Below, piece after piece: positions 51,885 to 60,535 of a stretch of DNA of 64,000 nucleotides. Numbering within the stretch: position 1 is the first letter of the stretch; every line of letters starts with the position of its first letter. Below the pieces are notes generated by a model. The model did no database searches, was not told the origin of the DNA, and saw only the letters and a program-made list of their open reading frames with translations. The DNA lies in contig CALHND010000005.1 in assembly GCA_938034875.1 (NCBI GenBank), positions 1-64,000 on the forward strand. The letters run 5' to 3'. Source of the DNA: an uncultured Clostridia bacterium. Its GTDB lineage: Bacteria; Bacillota; Clostridia; Oscillospirales; Acutalibacteraceae. The position numbers were made by a program, and so were the translations under genes.

Positions 51885-53011
51885 TGATCATCCTCGTTAT
51901 TTTCGGGTATAACCTCTTTCATTGCACAAATGGCAACCTCGATCATGCTGTCATCGGGCTCACTTGTGGTAATTCGCTGAACCCACATTCCAGGTGCTGC
52001 AATAATGCGTGTCAAAAGATTATCATGACGGCCGCAGAATTTAATAAGCTCGTACCCAATACCTACTATAAACGGCAGGCATACAAGTTTAAGTCCAACC
52101 CAAACCAACTTATTTACAGCTAAAGCAGGAAAAATCCTGTCGATAATGGTATAAAAAATTATGCTGACAATAAGCATCAGTATTAAAAATGATGTTCCGC
52201 AGCGAGGATGGAAACGGCGCTCTTCACGAACATTTTCAACGGTCAATTCCTTGCCGTTCTCATAGCAGAATATAGTCTTATGCTCTGCGCCGTGATACTT
52301 GAACACACGTTTAATTTCATTCATCTGTGCCACAATGGTTATGTATATAATGAAAATGGCTATTTTCAGCACACCCTCGATAATGCCCCTGAAATCACCT
52401 ATTTTATTGGACGAAAGTGAGTTTATATTGTCGAAAATAAAGGTTGGCAGCCACATAAACAGACATATGGAAAGAGCTACGCCCAAGACCATTGAAATTG
52501 CTCCGATAATGGTCATTAGCATACCGGAGTCTTCTTTTTTCTCTGGCTTTGCTACTTCTGTTGCGGTCGGTTCTTTATCTGCGTTCTGGGCTGTTACCGC
52601 TGTATCCGCTTCGGCCGTATCAGTCAATGCGTCTGCTGCTGTTTGCGTGGGCTGTTTTTGCAAATTCTGCTCGACTGCACTTTCCTTTTTCGCCTTTTTG
52701 GCTTTTTTCTGGGCTTTTGTCTGCTTTTCAGCCTCTTCCTCTTCGAGCATTCCGGACATATCAGCCGATTTCATCAGCGCTTTGTAACCAAAAACCATTG
52801 ATTCGATCATTGAAACAGCGCCGCGAATAACCGGCCAACCCAAAATCTTATACTTATCCTTTATCTGCGTTAAATGCAGGTCCTCGGTTACAATATTACC
52901 ATCAGTGCCGCGCACTGCCATAACCGTTCTGTGCGGTCCGCGCATCATAATACCCTCAATCAGCGCCTGTCCACCAATACTCGTTTTTTTACAGCAATTA
53001 TTTTTTTTCAT
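51878..53011 (-). CDS. DUF1385 membrane protein
   Basis: 377 residues. The start GGQALIEGIMMRGPHRTVMAVR at about 13-34 and the later EIKRVFKYHGAEHKTIFCYE and VREERRFHPRCGTSFLILM segments are family signatures. A low-complexity Lys/Ala/Glu insert lies at about 85-160. Four membrane helices follow. The function is unknown although it is near-universal beside prmC/prfA in clostridia. It overlaps the kinase gene by four bases. Confidence 0.88.
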   Translation of the reverse strand: MKKNNCCKKTSIGGQALIEGIMMRGPHRTVMAVRGTDGNIVTEDLHLTQIKDKYKILGWPVIRGAVSMIESMVFGYKALMKSADMSGMLEEEEAEKQTKAQKKAKKAKKESAVEQNLQKQPTQTAADALTDTAEADTAVTAQNADKEPTATEVAKPEKKEDSGMLMTIIGAISMVLGVALSICLFMWLPTFIFDNINSLSSNKIGDFRGIIEGVLKIAIFIIYITIVAQMNEIKRVFKYHGAEHKTIFCYENGKELTVENVREERRFHPRCGTSFLILMLIVSIIFYTIIDRIFPALAVNKLVWVGLKLVCLPFIVGIGYELIKFCGRHDNLLTRIIAAPGMWVQRITTSEPDDSMIEVAICAMKEVIPENNEDDQW

Positions 53012-54477
53012 AAGGATTCCTCCGAAATGTCATTAAGTTTTGATATATCAGCATTGCTCTGTTCTAAATTAGCCTTTTTTACCGTTGGTAGAACCACAGT
53101 AACAGTAGTTCCAACGCCCTCAGTGCTGTCAATCAGCAACAGACCATTGTGATGCTTAATGATCTCATCAGCAACTGCAAGTCCAATACCTGACCCGCGA
53201 ACAGTACTGTTAGCCTTAAAGAATTTTTCTTTTACGCGGTCGATCTTGTCTGATGGTATTCCTGCTCCGGTATCAGCAATACAAATACGCACGCAGCCCT
53301 CCTCCGGTATAATATCCACATTGATGGCACCGCCCGATGGAGTGTATTTCATCGCGTTGTCAATAATATTTATAAATACCTGCTCAAGTCGATCGGCATC
53401 GCCCATAACTGGAGGTACAGACTGTGGCTCATGGTACGACAAAACAATATTATTCTGCTTTGCTATCTGCTGATAAGCACACACTGCCTCTTCCACTTCC
53501 GCAAGTATATCAATTTTTTCATTTTTATAGGACATTTTGCCTGTCTGCATGCGGCTAAAGTCAAGCAGTTCCTCGACCAGCCCTGACAAGCGCGCTGTTT
53601 CGTTTAAAATAACATTTACGCCCTTTGTGACAAGCTCACGGTCTCCGCCCGAATCCTTAATGGTCTCGCTCCAGCCCCGAATGGCCGTCAAAGGCGTACG
53701 CAATTCGTGTGACACGGAAGAAATAAACTCGTTTTTTAGTCGGTCACCCGATTCAAGTTCGCCCGCCATATAGTTTATAGTATCGCACAGCTCGCCTATC
53801 TCACTGTTTGTTTCCTGAATTTTTATACGTGCACGGAAATCCCCAAGGGCTATTCGGCGAGCAACATTGCTTACATCACCGATCGGTTTTATAATTGAAC
53901 GAACAAAGAAAATACCCGAAAATGCCGACATAAGCTCCAGCGCAATAGCTACCGCAATGATAACAATACTGATAATTAAAATATGTCTATCAAGTTTGGT
54001 AAGGGAGGAAATGCAGCGCACCGCTCCGTTTGACCCTTTGCCATAGTCAGGTAAAATATAAGTGCTTGCCATGACATGCTCATCACCGGAATTTCTGCCT
54101 GTCCACATTCCGCTGACGCCGTCCGAAACAGCCTTGTGATAATCGGGCATTGCCTCATCTTCAGGCGGTAAAAATCCGTTAGTGGACACAATGACCTTGC
54201 CGCTTGAGTCGAGAATCTGCACCTCAACCCTGTTTTTAAGGGTAAACTGACCCGAAAGCTCACGAGCTTCGGAATAATATGTCGAACTGTCGCAAACCGC
54301 AAGTCGATCAAACGAAGTTGCAATTCCATCTATATAAGATGCGACAGAATTGTAGTAATTGTTATGAACTGTTGCAATTATTATAACTACAAGAGTAAGC
54401 ACGATGATGGTTAGCAGCATCAGTACATTTGTAACCCAGTTTCTTGTAACGGCTCGCACCTTAATTGCTATGTCCAT
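53008..54477 (-). CDS. sensor histidine kinase
   Basis: 489 residues. A membrane helix at about 17-37, an extracytosolic sensor region to about 165, a second helix at about 168-190, HAMP at about 192-245, HisKA with SSVSHELRTPLTAIRGWSE near 255, and HATPase_c with NIIDNAMKYTPSGG, ADTGAGIPSDKID and GSGIGLAVADEI. An 11-residue TVVLPTV end is followed by a Ser/Asn tail. It is paired with the regulator directly upstream. Confidence 0.92.
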   Translation of the reverse strand: MDIAIKVRAVTRNWVTNVLMLLTIIVLTLVVIIIATVHNNYYNSVASYIDGIATSFDRLAVCDSSTYYSEARELSGQFTLKNRVEVQILDSSGKVIVSTNGFLPPEDEAMPDYHKAVSDGVSGMWTGRNSGDEHVMASTYILPDYGKGSNGAVRCISSLTKLDRHILIISIVIIAVAIALELMSAFSGIFFVRSIIKPIGDVSNVARRIALGDFRARIKIQETNSEIGELCDTINYMAGELESGDRLKNEFISSVSHELRTPLTAIRGWSETIKDSGGDRELVTKGVNVILNETARLSGLVEELLDFSRMQTGKMSYKNEKIDILAEVEEAVCAYQQIAKQNNIVLSYHEPQSVPPVMGDADRLEQVFINIIDNAMKYTPSGGAINVDIIPEEGCVRICIADTGAGIPSDKIDRVKEKFFKANSTVRGSGIGLAVADEIIKHHNGLLLIDSTEGVGTTVTVVLPTVKKANLEQSNADISKLNDISEESL

Positions 54478-54516
54478 TCGTGTTTTCTCCTTTCGTAGTT
54501 GTTTTTACTAAAAAAT

Positions 54517-55224
54517 TTATTCGGTTGCCCACTTATATCCCATGCCCCAAACGGTAACAAGCCGCTTTGGTGCAGAGGGTTCATCCTCAATTTTCATACG
54601 AAGGCGGCGAATATTTACATCTACAATCTTTTCTTCTCCTACGTATGAATCGCCCCACACGCAACTTAAAATATCAGTGCGGTCAAGTGCTGTATCTGGA
54701 TGAGTGAAAAAATATTCTATGATTTGAAATTCCACCTGAGTCAGCTCAATTTTTTCACCATGCTTAAGCAATACACGACGGCGTAAATTAAGCGTAAACT
54801 CGCCCAAATTAATTTCCTCAACAGGTTTTTCTGCGCCTGGACGGGTGGAGAGCATTTCAACCCTGCGATAGAGTGAGTCGACGCGTGCGACCAGCTCCGA
54901 CGGGCTGAACGGTTTTGTAATATAGTCGTCTGCTCCGAGCATGAGACCTGTAACCTTATCCATTTCCTGCGTGCGAGCAGTCAGCATGATAATACCCATT
55001 GTGCTTGAATGCTTGCGCAACTCTTTGCATACACGCAATCCGTCAATTCCCGGAAGCGCAATATCAAGCAATGCTATCTGAAAGCCATCGGGATTTGCTT
55101 CAAACAGCTTTATTGCTTCTTCACCCGAACCTGCCTCAATTGTGTTGTATCCGGCGCGCTTCAGATTGATTACCACAAACTCGCGTATTGCCTCCTCATC
55201 TTCAACGACAAGTATTCTTTTCAT
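54517..55224 (-). CDS. OmpR/PhoB-family response regulator
   Basis: 235 residues from the ATG at 55224, with GGGAG 8 bases upstream; a GTG three codons earlier overlaps that site. Receiver domain: VVEDEE acidic pocket, phospho-Asp in ALLDIALPGIDG near 51, and the conserved Lys in DDYITKPFSPSELVARVDSL. The winged helix ends YVGEEKIVDVNIRRLRMKI...GYKW. The target genes are unknown. Confidence 0.93.
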   Translation of the reverse strand: MKRILVVEDEEAIREFVVINLKRAGYNTIEAGSGEEAIKLFEANPDGFQIALLDIALPGIDGLRVCKELRKHSSTMGIIMLTARTQEMDKVTGLMLGADDYITKPFSPSELVARVDSLYRRVEMLSTRPGAEKPVEEINLGEFTLNLRRRVLLKHGEKIELTQVEFQIIEYFFTHPDTALDRTDILSCVWGDSYVGEEKIVDVNIRRLRMKIEDEPSAPKRLVTVWGMGYKWATE

Positions 55225-55243
55225 GTTTTCCACTCCCGTTTTT

Positions 55244-56557
55244 TTATAATAAGCTAAACATCGATTTTAGCGTTTCTTCAGATATTGAATATTTGCTTGT
55301 TGTGTTGACTATTCGAGCAACATAAACATAGTTATCATCGCTTGCAAGCTTTATGAAGACTGACTGATCAACCTTCTCAAAGTCCTCTGTAGTATACCGT
55401 TTAATTCGTATAAGCTCGCTCGAAATGGCGCTGAGTATCGGGTCATATACACCGAATGTCAGCATATGAGACGAGGAATCACGCATGACTGTGACAGTAT
55501 TAATCCAATTAGAAGGATATTTTATCATATAACCGTCAGCTTCATTAAAGTATCCGCATACCTTATCGTGAAAAAGTAACCCATCATAGCTGCGCCAAAT
55601 TGTCAAATATGCACGCTCAGTGCTGACACGCAGTTCAAATCCGGGCATCAGCTTTGTAAATGGAATATCCAGCACGCCGTCGCCGTCAAAATCTCGGCAA
55701 ACCTCAGTAGATGAACGCAGTGTAATTTCATTTTCACTGTCAGCAGAGGAAATAAACGGGTTTTTCAACTTTCCATCATCAATATATACAATGTCTGTAA
55801 TCATTGATGTGGTACCTTTGTAAGCATCAATGTACACAGCCTTTTTTTCGCCTACAGTGCTAACCTGAAGCTTTGCATAACCGGTAACATTGCTATCAAG
55901 ATAAACTGTATCGTTCAGAACAAGCTCGTTTTTTGATACGCTGTACATCTTTGCGGTAGCTTCCTTCTCAGCGGTTTTGAGGTTGACAATTAAAAGGTCA
56001 TCCATCCCGCTTTCAGTCAGGTCGCAGAGAATAAAGTCTGTATAATTCTCCTGAACAACCAGCGTAAGCTGAGAATTATCAAGTGAATAAAGACTTAGCT
56101 GGTTTTCATTTTTAGTAATCGATGTAAGTCCTACAACAATTTCCTTAACTTCGCTTCCGAAAACATTGGCAAATGAAACCATGTCAACTGCGTTAGATGT
56201 GGTGACAACATCATCAATTGAAACCCATGAATTTTCAATTTTGTCAATGATATTTATGTGTACCGGTGCTACGCCGCTTTTCTCCATATCATTAGTGTAA
56301 AAGACAATAGCTTCCTTTGAGCCGTCGCCGTCAATATCTTCAAGTGTAAATGCTGACAGGTTATCCCCTCTTGAAGGGTAACAGAGCGTGACATTTTCCC
56401 CGACTGAATCGTAAAAAGCATCGGCAATGTCGCTCATATCTCCAACGGCATGCGGCGCAGTCATATAAGCGGTGTAATCGCTGCCCGATATTGAACATGA
56501 GCATAAAAGAATAACAGTTATAACCGATAAAGCAACTGTTAAAATTAATCTATTCAC
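55244..56557 (-). CDS. lipoprotein with FG-GAP-like repeats
   Basis: 437 residues from GTG56557, which has AGGAGG 7 bases upstream; the frame is open eight codons earlier. The signal peptide ends LLCSC, a lipobox near residue 20. Two DxDGDG calcium-loop motifs (EDIDGDGSKEA near 80, RDFDGDGVLDIP near 290) mark VCBS/FG-GAP-type beta-propeller blades. It stands first in an operon with a response regulator and a histidine kinase, so it may be a ligand-binding accessory to that sensor. The ligand is unknown. Confidence 0.75.
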   Translation of the reverse strand: MNRLILTVALSVITVILLCSCSISGSDYTAYMTAPHAVGDMSDIADAFYDSVGENVTLCYPSRGDNLSAFTLEDIDGDGSKEAIVFYTNDMEKSGVAPVHINIIDKIENSWVSIDDVVTTSNAVDMVSFANVFGSEVKEIVVGLTSITKNENQLSLYSLDNSQLTLVVQENYTDFILCDLTESGMDDLLIVNLKTAEKEATAKMYSVSKNELVLNDTVYLDSNVTGYAKLQVSTVGEKKAVYIDAYKGTTSMITDIVYIDDGKLKNPFISSADSENEITLRSSTEVCRDFDGDGVLDIPFTKLMPGFELRVSTERAYLTIWRSYDGLLFHDKVCGYFNEADGYMIKYPSNWINTVTVMRDSSSHMLTFGVYDPILSAISSELIRIKRYTTEDFEKVDQSVFIKLASDDNYVYVARIVNTTSKYSISEETLKSMFSLL

Positions 56558-56666
56558 TGCATCGCCTCCTTTGTCCGACATATATTTATACAGGATATAT
56601 TATATCATAAATTAAACTGATTGTATATCTTTTTTTGCTTTGTAAAAGGACGATAAAAAGTTTTAC

Positions 56667-56711
56667 AATAAGTGCGAAAGGTTTTTAAGACCTTACCGCA
56701 CTTATTTTTTT
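56667..56711 (+). terminator. terminator at the element's left edge
   Basis: AATAAGTGCG (56667-56676) pairs with CGCACTTATT (56697-56706), then T5. A possible promoter, TTGTAA/TACAAT (56640-56645, 56664-56669), lies just before it, yet no + strand gene ends here. It may therefore be a leader attenuator or a relic of a gene displaced by the element. Confidence 0.6.
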
Positions 56712-56721
56712 ATGGCTTTTG

Positions 56722-56814
56722 CCTATAACGAGGATAGAGCAACGCAGAGGTGCGACTCGAGCGCGTTATAGGATTTTAGCATAAGGGAATAGAGGGCGGG
56801 CGCGCCCGCCCTCT
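56722..56814. repeat. inverted repeats at the element's left edge
   Basis: Two structures. CCTATAACG (56722-56730) pairs with CGTTATAGG (56764-56772), with a CGAG/CTCG inner step and a 25-base loop region. Then 56791-56814 is a perfect 24-bp palindrome, AGAGGGCGGGCG joined to its complement. They lie between chromosome-like sequence and the first element gene. Candidates are an attachment or dif-like site, an operator, or a hairpin in the first transcript. Confidence 0.7.
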
Positions 56815-56846
56815 GCTCTCAAAACAAAATGAAAGGAGTAAACGTA

Positions 56847-57092
56847 ATGACGTGCCGATACCTCACATACGAGGGCAGAAAAAACCTTGAGGCTCTTTAT
56901 GCGGACGGCGAAAGCCTTACCTACATTGCCTCCAAACTCGGAGTACACCTTGCCACCGTTTACAGAGAACTAACGCGCGGCGGCACGGGTGAGCTTGACA
57001 ATAACGGGCGCTGCGGTTATAGCGCAGAACTCGGGCAAAAGCGCGTTAGCGAAAATTTCAAACGCCGCGGCAGACGAGCGGCAAATAAATAA
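56847..57092 (+). CDS. small helix-turn-helix protein
   Basis: 81 residues from ATG56847, with GAAAGGAG 8 bases upstream; another ATG at 56829 lies within that site. The sequence LTYEGRKNLEALYADGESLT then IASKLGVHLATVYRELTRGG is an IS30-type HTH_38 DNA-binding domain. The basic tail is NFKRRGRRAANK. It is the first gene of the element and may regulate it. It is not a transposase, as no catalytic domain follows. Confidence 0.75.
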   Translation: MTCRYLTYEGRKNLEALYADGESLTYIASKLGVHLATVYRELTRGGTGELDNNGRCGYSAELGQKRVSENFKRRGRRAANK

Positions 57093-57112
57093 TAAAACGG
57101 AGTGATTTTGTT

Positions 57113-57343
57113 ATGAACAAGGTACGCAGAAAAGAATTGCAGGAACTCTACGACATTATCTCCGAGGCAAAAGAGCGCCTCGAGATGTTGCACGACGAGG
57201 AGGAGGAATACAAGGACAATATGCCCGAAAACCTCCAAAGCTCGGAACGCTACGAAAGAGCAGAGGCGGCGGTAGACGCTCTCGACTCTGCCGTATCCTC
57301 TCTTGAGGAGGCACTCGACTACATAGAGGAGGCGCAAGAATGA
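57113..57343 (+). CDS. small acidic coiled-coil protein
   Basis: 76 residues, almost wholly helical and acidic: ELQELYDIISEAKERLEM, then LDSAVSSLEEALDYIEE. Heptad-like spacing suggests a coiled coil. ACGGAG precedes the ATG. Its stop overlaps the next start (ATGA). I recognise no family; similar short proteins occur in phage early regions. Confidence 0.65.
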   Translation: MNKVRRKELQELYDIISEAKERLEMLHDEEEEYKDNMPENLQSSERYERAEAAVDALDSAVSSLEEALDYIEEAQE

Positions 57344-57879
57344 CAGAGCAAAAAGAGCGCCTCAAGAAACTATATGCCCTCGCCTTGCGCGGCGTTGGCG
57401 GCGAAAAAGAGCAAGCCCAGGCTATACTCGATAAATTACTTAAAAAATATGCTATGACGCTTGACGACCTCGACGACGAGGTTATACAAGAGTACGACCT
57501 CGAATACCACGGCAAAGAGCAAGACCGTATTTTAATGCAGACCGCATATAAAGTTACGGACGATAAAAACGCGTTCAACCACTTGCAATATAACCATAGC
57601 GGCAGAGCTTGCCGTACTCGCCTACGCGTGCGCTGCACCGCTGCTCAAAAGGCAGAGATAGAGTTTTTGTTTAACTTTTATGTAAGGCTTTGGGAAAAAG
57701 AAAAAGAGGCTTTACTACAAGCGTTTTTCCAAAAGCACCGTATTTTTGGAAATCTCAAAGACGGAGAAAGCGGAGCGGAGCTTTCTCCCGAGGAATTGTT
57801 AAAGCTCGAACTTATGATGAAAGGGCTATCGGACGAACAGCCATTAAAGCAGCTCACGGACGGAGCGGGAGGTGTTTAA
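57340..57879 (+). CDS. DUF2786-family protein
   Basis: 179 residues. The first 45 residues, KERLKKLYALALRGVGGEKE then QAQAILDKLLKKYAMTLDDL, match the DUF2786 start. The middle (DRILMQTAYKVTDD, RTRLRVRCTAAQKAEIEFLF) continues as in phage homologues. The function is unknown; members are frequent in phages and mobile elements. The start overlaps the previous stop. Confidence 0.8.
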   Translation: MTEQKERLKKLYALALRGVGGEKEQAQAILDKLLKKYAMTLDDLDDEVIQEYDLEYHGKEQDRILMQTAYKVTDDKNAFNHLQYNHSGRACRTRLRVRCTAAQKAEIEFLFNFYVRLWEKEKEALLQAFFQKHRIFGNLKDGESGAELSPEELLKLELMMKGLSDEQPLKQLTDGAGGV

Positions 57880-57881
57880 TA

Positions 57882-58331
57882 ATGCCGAGTGTATGGTGTT
57901 ATAACGAGGAGTGTAAATACCTCAAAGACAACGAATGTATGGCGGATATGATAGAGCTTGACGAGTACGGCGCTTGTGGTACCTTTGAAAACTACAAAGA
58001 CGACAAGGAGTACAAAGCCGAATACTTCATAGCCGTAAATACGAAAGACAAAAGGCACGGGCGAGCCGCAAAGAGAGGAAAGAAAATTACAATTAACGGA
58101 ATTGAATTTTTTACAGACTCTCCGCCACTCGAGGGAGAAAACGCTATATACATTACGCACGCTCGAACAGGGTTAGCTTGCGGCACCGTTGAATTAGTTA
58201 AAAAGCATTGGGAGCAGTTTATAAAAGCTCAAGAGAAAGTCGCAGATATAAACACGCTGCCTCTTGCGGAATATGACGAAAAAACACGTAAGTATTTAAT
58301 AAAGGAGGTATCACAATGTGCAAACCCGTAA
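57882..58331 (+). CDS. Cys-rich element protein of unknown function
   Basis: 149 residues from ATG57882, with GGAGGTG 8 bases upstream; the open frame reaches back 64 codons through the previous gene. The N-terminus has a possible zinc site: WCYNEECKYLKDNECMADM then GACGTF (Cys spacing 4-6-about 13). A second part, about 60-149, is not recognised. It overlaps the next gene by 16 bases. Confidence 0.65.
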   Translation: MPSVWCYNEECKYLKDNECMADMIELDEYGACGTFENYKDDKEYKAEYFIAVNTKDKRHGRAAKRGKKITINGIEFFTDSPPLEGENAIYITHARTGLACGTVELVKKHWEQFIKAQEKVADINTLPLAEYDEKTRKYLIKEVSQCANP

Positions 58332-58762
58332 AGTGCCCGCAATGCGGACACGAATTCACACCCGAGAGGGCTATTAAATCGGGAGCCTGGGCTCCCGAGG
58401 AGGACGAGCTGTTACTGAACGGCTACCAAAAGGAGCGGAAAACCATTGCCGAGCTCTCGGACGAGCTTAACCGTTCCCAGGACGCAACCCGCAACCGCTT
58501 ATTTGTTCTCCGCGGCGGAGGCAAGCCTAAAGGCGTTACGGCAAGCGTGCAACTCACAGCGAAAGAATACGACGAAATGAGAGCGGCACGCCAGGAAGTA
58601 AAGAGTGCCCGAAAGCTCGTAGAGCAAGCAAAGGACACCGAGCGCGAGCTCGCCGCCTTTTATGCCCTCGGTAAGCAGCTTATAAACGCAAGGCAAAACA
58701 AGCGAGTTATCGCCCCTCTGTTTGAGGAACTCGAGCGGCTCGTTAATGCCTACAAGTTTTAG
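58316..58762 (+). CDS. zinc-ribbon plus SANT/Myb-like helix-turn-helix protein
   Basis: 148 residues. CPQCGHEF at 7-14 is half of a zinc ribbon (the other Cys is at position 2). GAWAPEEDELLLNGYQKERK at about 23-42 followed by TIAELSDELNRSQDATRNRL is a SANT/Myb-like DNA-binding unit. A coiled-coil C-terminal half follows (EYDEMRAARQEVKSARKLVE). GGAGGT precedes the ATG. Probably a DNA-binding early protein. Confidence 0.7.
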   Translation: MCKPVKCPQCGHEFTPERAIKSGAWAPEEDELLLNGYQKERKTIAELSDELNRSQDATRNRLFVLRGGGKPKGVTASVQLTAKEYDEMRAARQEVKSARKLVEQAKDTERELAAFYALGKQLINARQNKRVIAPLFEELERLVNAYKF

Positions 58763-58772
58763 GAGGCAAGCC

Positions 58773-59015
58773 GTGCGAGAATACAGGCGTAAAGAATTAC
58801 GCGAGAGGGAGCGCCTCGGCTACTCGTGTATATCGGCAGGGCGGCAATGCTGCTACATAATCAAACAAGCAGTCGCCGCAAAGCTACGGGACTTTCGCTC
58901 CCGCTTTAAGCTATGGACTACGAGAGGCAAAAGCTGTAAGCGTTGTTGCTTACGGTGTAAATATTTCGGCTATTGCAGCCCCGATTTTAATAACGATAAG
59001 GAGCAAAAGTTATGA
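58773..59015 (+). CDS. small Cys-rich basic protein
   Basis: 80 residues from GTG58773, with AGGAGG 6 bases upstream. The first half is basic (REYRRKELRERERLGY). Cysteines at GYSCISAGRQCC and then CKRCCLRCKYFGYC form a likely zinc-binding knuckle. Not recognised. The stop overlaps the next start (ATGA). Confidence 0.6.
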   Translation: MREYRRKELRERERLGYSCISAGRQCCYIIKQAVAAKLRDFRSRFKLWTTRGKSCKRCCLRCKYFGYCSPDFNNDKEQKL

Positions 59016-59695
59016 ACGACAATATTTTACGCGCTATTGAGTCACTTTGCGACGATATAGCCACCAACACAAACGCAGAGGACAACCAAAAGAGAGCAAA
59101 TGCAATTTTAGCTCTTGCTTTCGGTGGGATATTCACGCCCGATGAAATCGAGGAGGACTACACCGAGGACGACTCCGTAGCGGGAGCGGAAAAAGATAAA
59201 ATCAAATTCCCGAAACCTGGCGAGCAATTCGAGTATAACGGCGTTAAGTTTACCGCTCTCGGAGAGGAGCAGGGCGGCGTGCTTGCCATTGTTTCGGAAC
59301 TGCTCGAGGAGGAAATGCCGCTCGACGAAAGCAATAAAAACGACTGGCGCACCTCCTCGCTCCGTAAATACCTTAACGGAGAATACCTCGAACAATTCAA
59401 CCGCGGCGACCTCCTCCCGTTTGTATCGGACTTGACCTCCGACGACGGTATGAAAGACTACGGCACCGCCGAGGATTACGTTTTCCTCCTCTCGTGCGAC
59501 CTTTACCGCAAATACAGAGAGTCCGTGCCGCGCTTTAATAATTGGTGGTGGACGCTTACGCCCTGGACTTGCAACCCGTCCCGCGCGAACAACGCGCGCA
59601 TTGTCCACTCCTCGGGCGGAGTGAACAACAGCGGTGCGTACGACGGTAACGGCGTAGCCCCCGCTTGTCTGTTCAATCCTAAAATCTTTGAATAA
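59012..59695 (+). CDS. DUF6273-like protein (C-type-lectin/FGE-type fold)
   Basis: 227 residues. The N-terminal 60 residues are an acidic helix. From about 70 a DUF6273-like domain appears: GEQFEYNGVKFTALGEEQGG, WRTSSLRKYLNGEYLEQF near 112, FLLSCDLYRKY near 156, then NNWWWTLTPW and SSGGVNNSGAYDGNGVAPAC. This end resembles the conserved W-W-x-R-S-P ... G-V-R-P-A pattern of the family. The fold is related to sulfatase-modifying and ligand-binding lectin folds, which in phages often make receptor-binding or DGR-variable proteins. No reverse transcriptase or template repeat is in the window. Confidence 0.7.
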   Translation: MNDNILRAIESLCDDIATNTNAEDNQKRANAILALAFGGIFTPDEIEEDYTEDDSVAGAEKDKIKFPKPGEQFEYNGVKFTALGEEQGGVLAIVSELLEEEMPLDESNKNDWRTSSLRKYLNGEYLEQFNRGDLLPFVSDLTSDDGMKDYGTAEDYVFLLSCDLYRKYRESVPRFNNWWWTLTPWTCNPSRANNARIVHSSGGVNNSGAYDGNGVAPACLFNPKIFE

Positions 59696-59728
59696 TCCGC
59701 CTCGATAGAGGCGAGAAAGAGGGCAGCT

Positions 59729-59938
59729 ATGACAAACGAGGAATTAAAAGCCGCGCTCGTCAGCGGGTGCCCCGTAGAAAGCGGCGGAATTGTATATAAG
59801 TGCGTTTCGGCTATCATTTACCGATACCGCAACGGGAAACTTGACATTTCCGCCGAGGTTACGGACTATTGCGGGCACAGTATTTCAATCATAAGCCCCG
59901 AGCGGGCAAAAATCGTAGAAAGCGAGGTAACAAAGTGA
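59729..59938 (+). CDS. small protein of unknown function
   Basis: 69 residues, soluble, opening MTNEELKAALVSGCPVESGG and then YKCVSAIIYRYRNGKL. GAGGGCAG is upstream. Not recognised. The stop overlaps the next GTG start. Confidence 0.6.
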   Translation: MTNEELKAALVSGCPVESGGIVYKCVSAIIYRYRNGKLDISAEVTDYCGHSISIISPERAKIVESEVTK

Positions 59939-60535
59939 AACTAAAGCAAATCGAGGCAATATTAAAAGCCGAAAAAACAATAATTGTTTCCGAAACGTCC
60001 GCTTGTCAATGGCTCGGGAACGGCGCGGCATTTTATCCCGTATACAATCTCCCGAAACTCACAAAAGACAATATATTTACTATGTTTGATATTACAGAGG
60101 AAAAGCGGGACAAGTTTTATTTTGAGGAGCGCCCGCTCCCGCCACATATAAATTTTGAGGACGGCGACGACGGCGAGCAGTTACTCGAACGAGGAGCAAT
60201 AGCATTTTATGCACAAGGTAGAACGCTTGAGCCGTTAAAAACCTCACAAGGTATAGCCTTTATAAACACTCGGTACTTAAAAGCCGTTTTCCGATATTGA
60301 CGCGGGATATGAACTTTACGAGAGAACGACCGCACAAGGGAAACCGTATATCGCGGTAAAGAGCGGGTTTATGTTACTCGGCATTATTTCCCCCTACGAC
60401 CTCGTTAATGAAACTTTTATAAACAACCTCGACGAAATATTGAAGTTATCGAGAATAGCTCTTTTTAACAAGCAGAAAGACGACTCGATAACAGATACCA
60501 ACACTCAAGTAAAAATGGAGGATATGGAAGTATGA
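59935..60535 (+). pseudogene. unknown protein interrupted by a +1 frameshift
   Basis: GTG59935 overlaps the previous stop and opens a 121-codon frame that ends at TGA 60298-60300. The +1 frame continues without stops from 60290 to TGA 60533-60535 with good coding character (DIDAGYELYERTTAQG...). Dropping one T from the run of four at 60287-60290 joins the two into about 199 residues. So this is either a frameshift mutation, a sequencing error, or programmed recoding. The product is not recognised. Confidence 0.6.

Noticed and set aside
56582..56846. tRNA gene as integration target of the element
   Set aside because: The inverted repeats do not form a cloverleaf and no GGTTCRA-type T-loop is present.
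56829..57092. IS30 transposase
   Set aside because: Only the helix-turn-helix part is present; the DDE catalytic domain and terminal repeats are absent.
59012..59695. Complete diversity-generating retroelement
   Set aside because: Only a possible target protein is seen; no reverse transcriptase, accessory gene or template repeat in the window.
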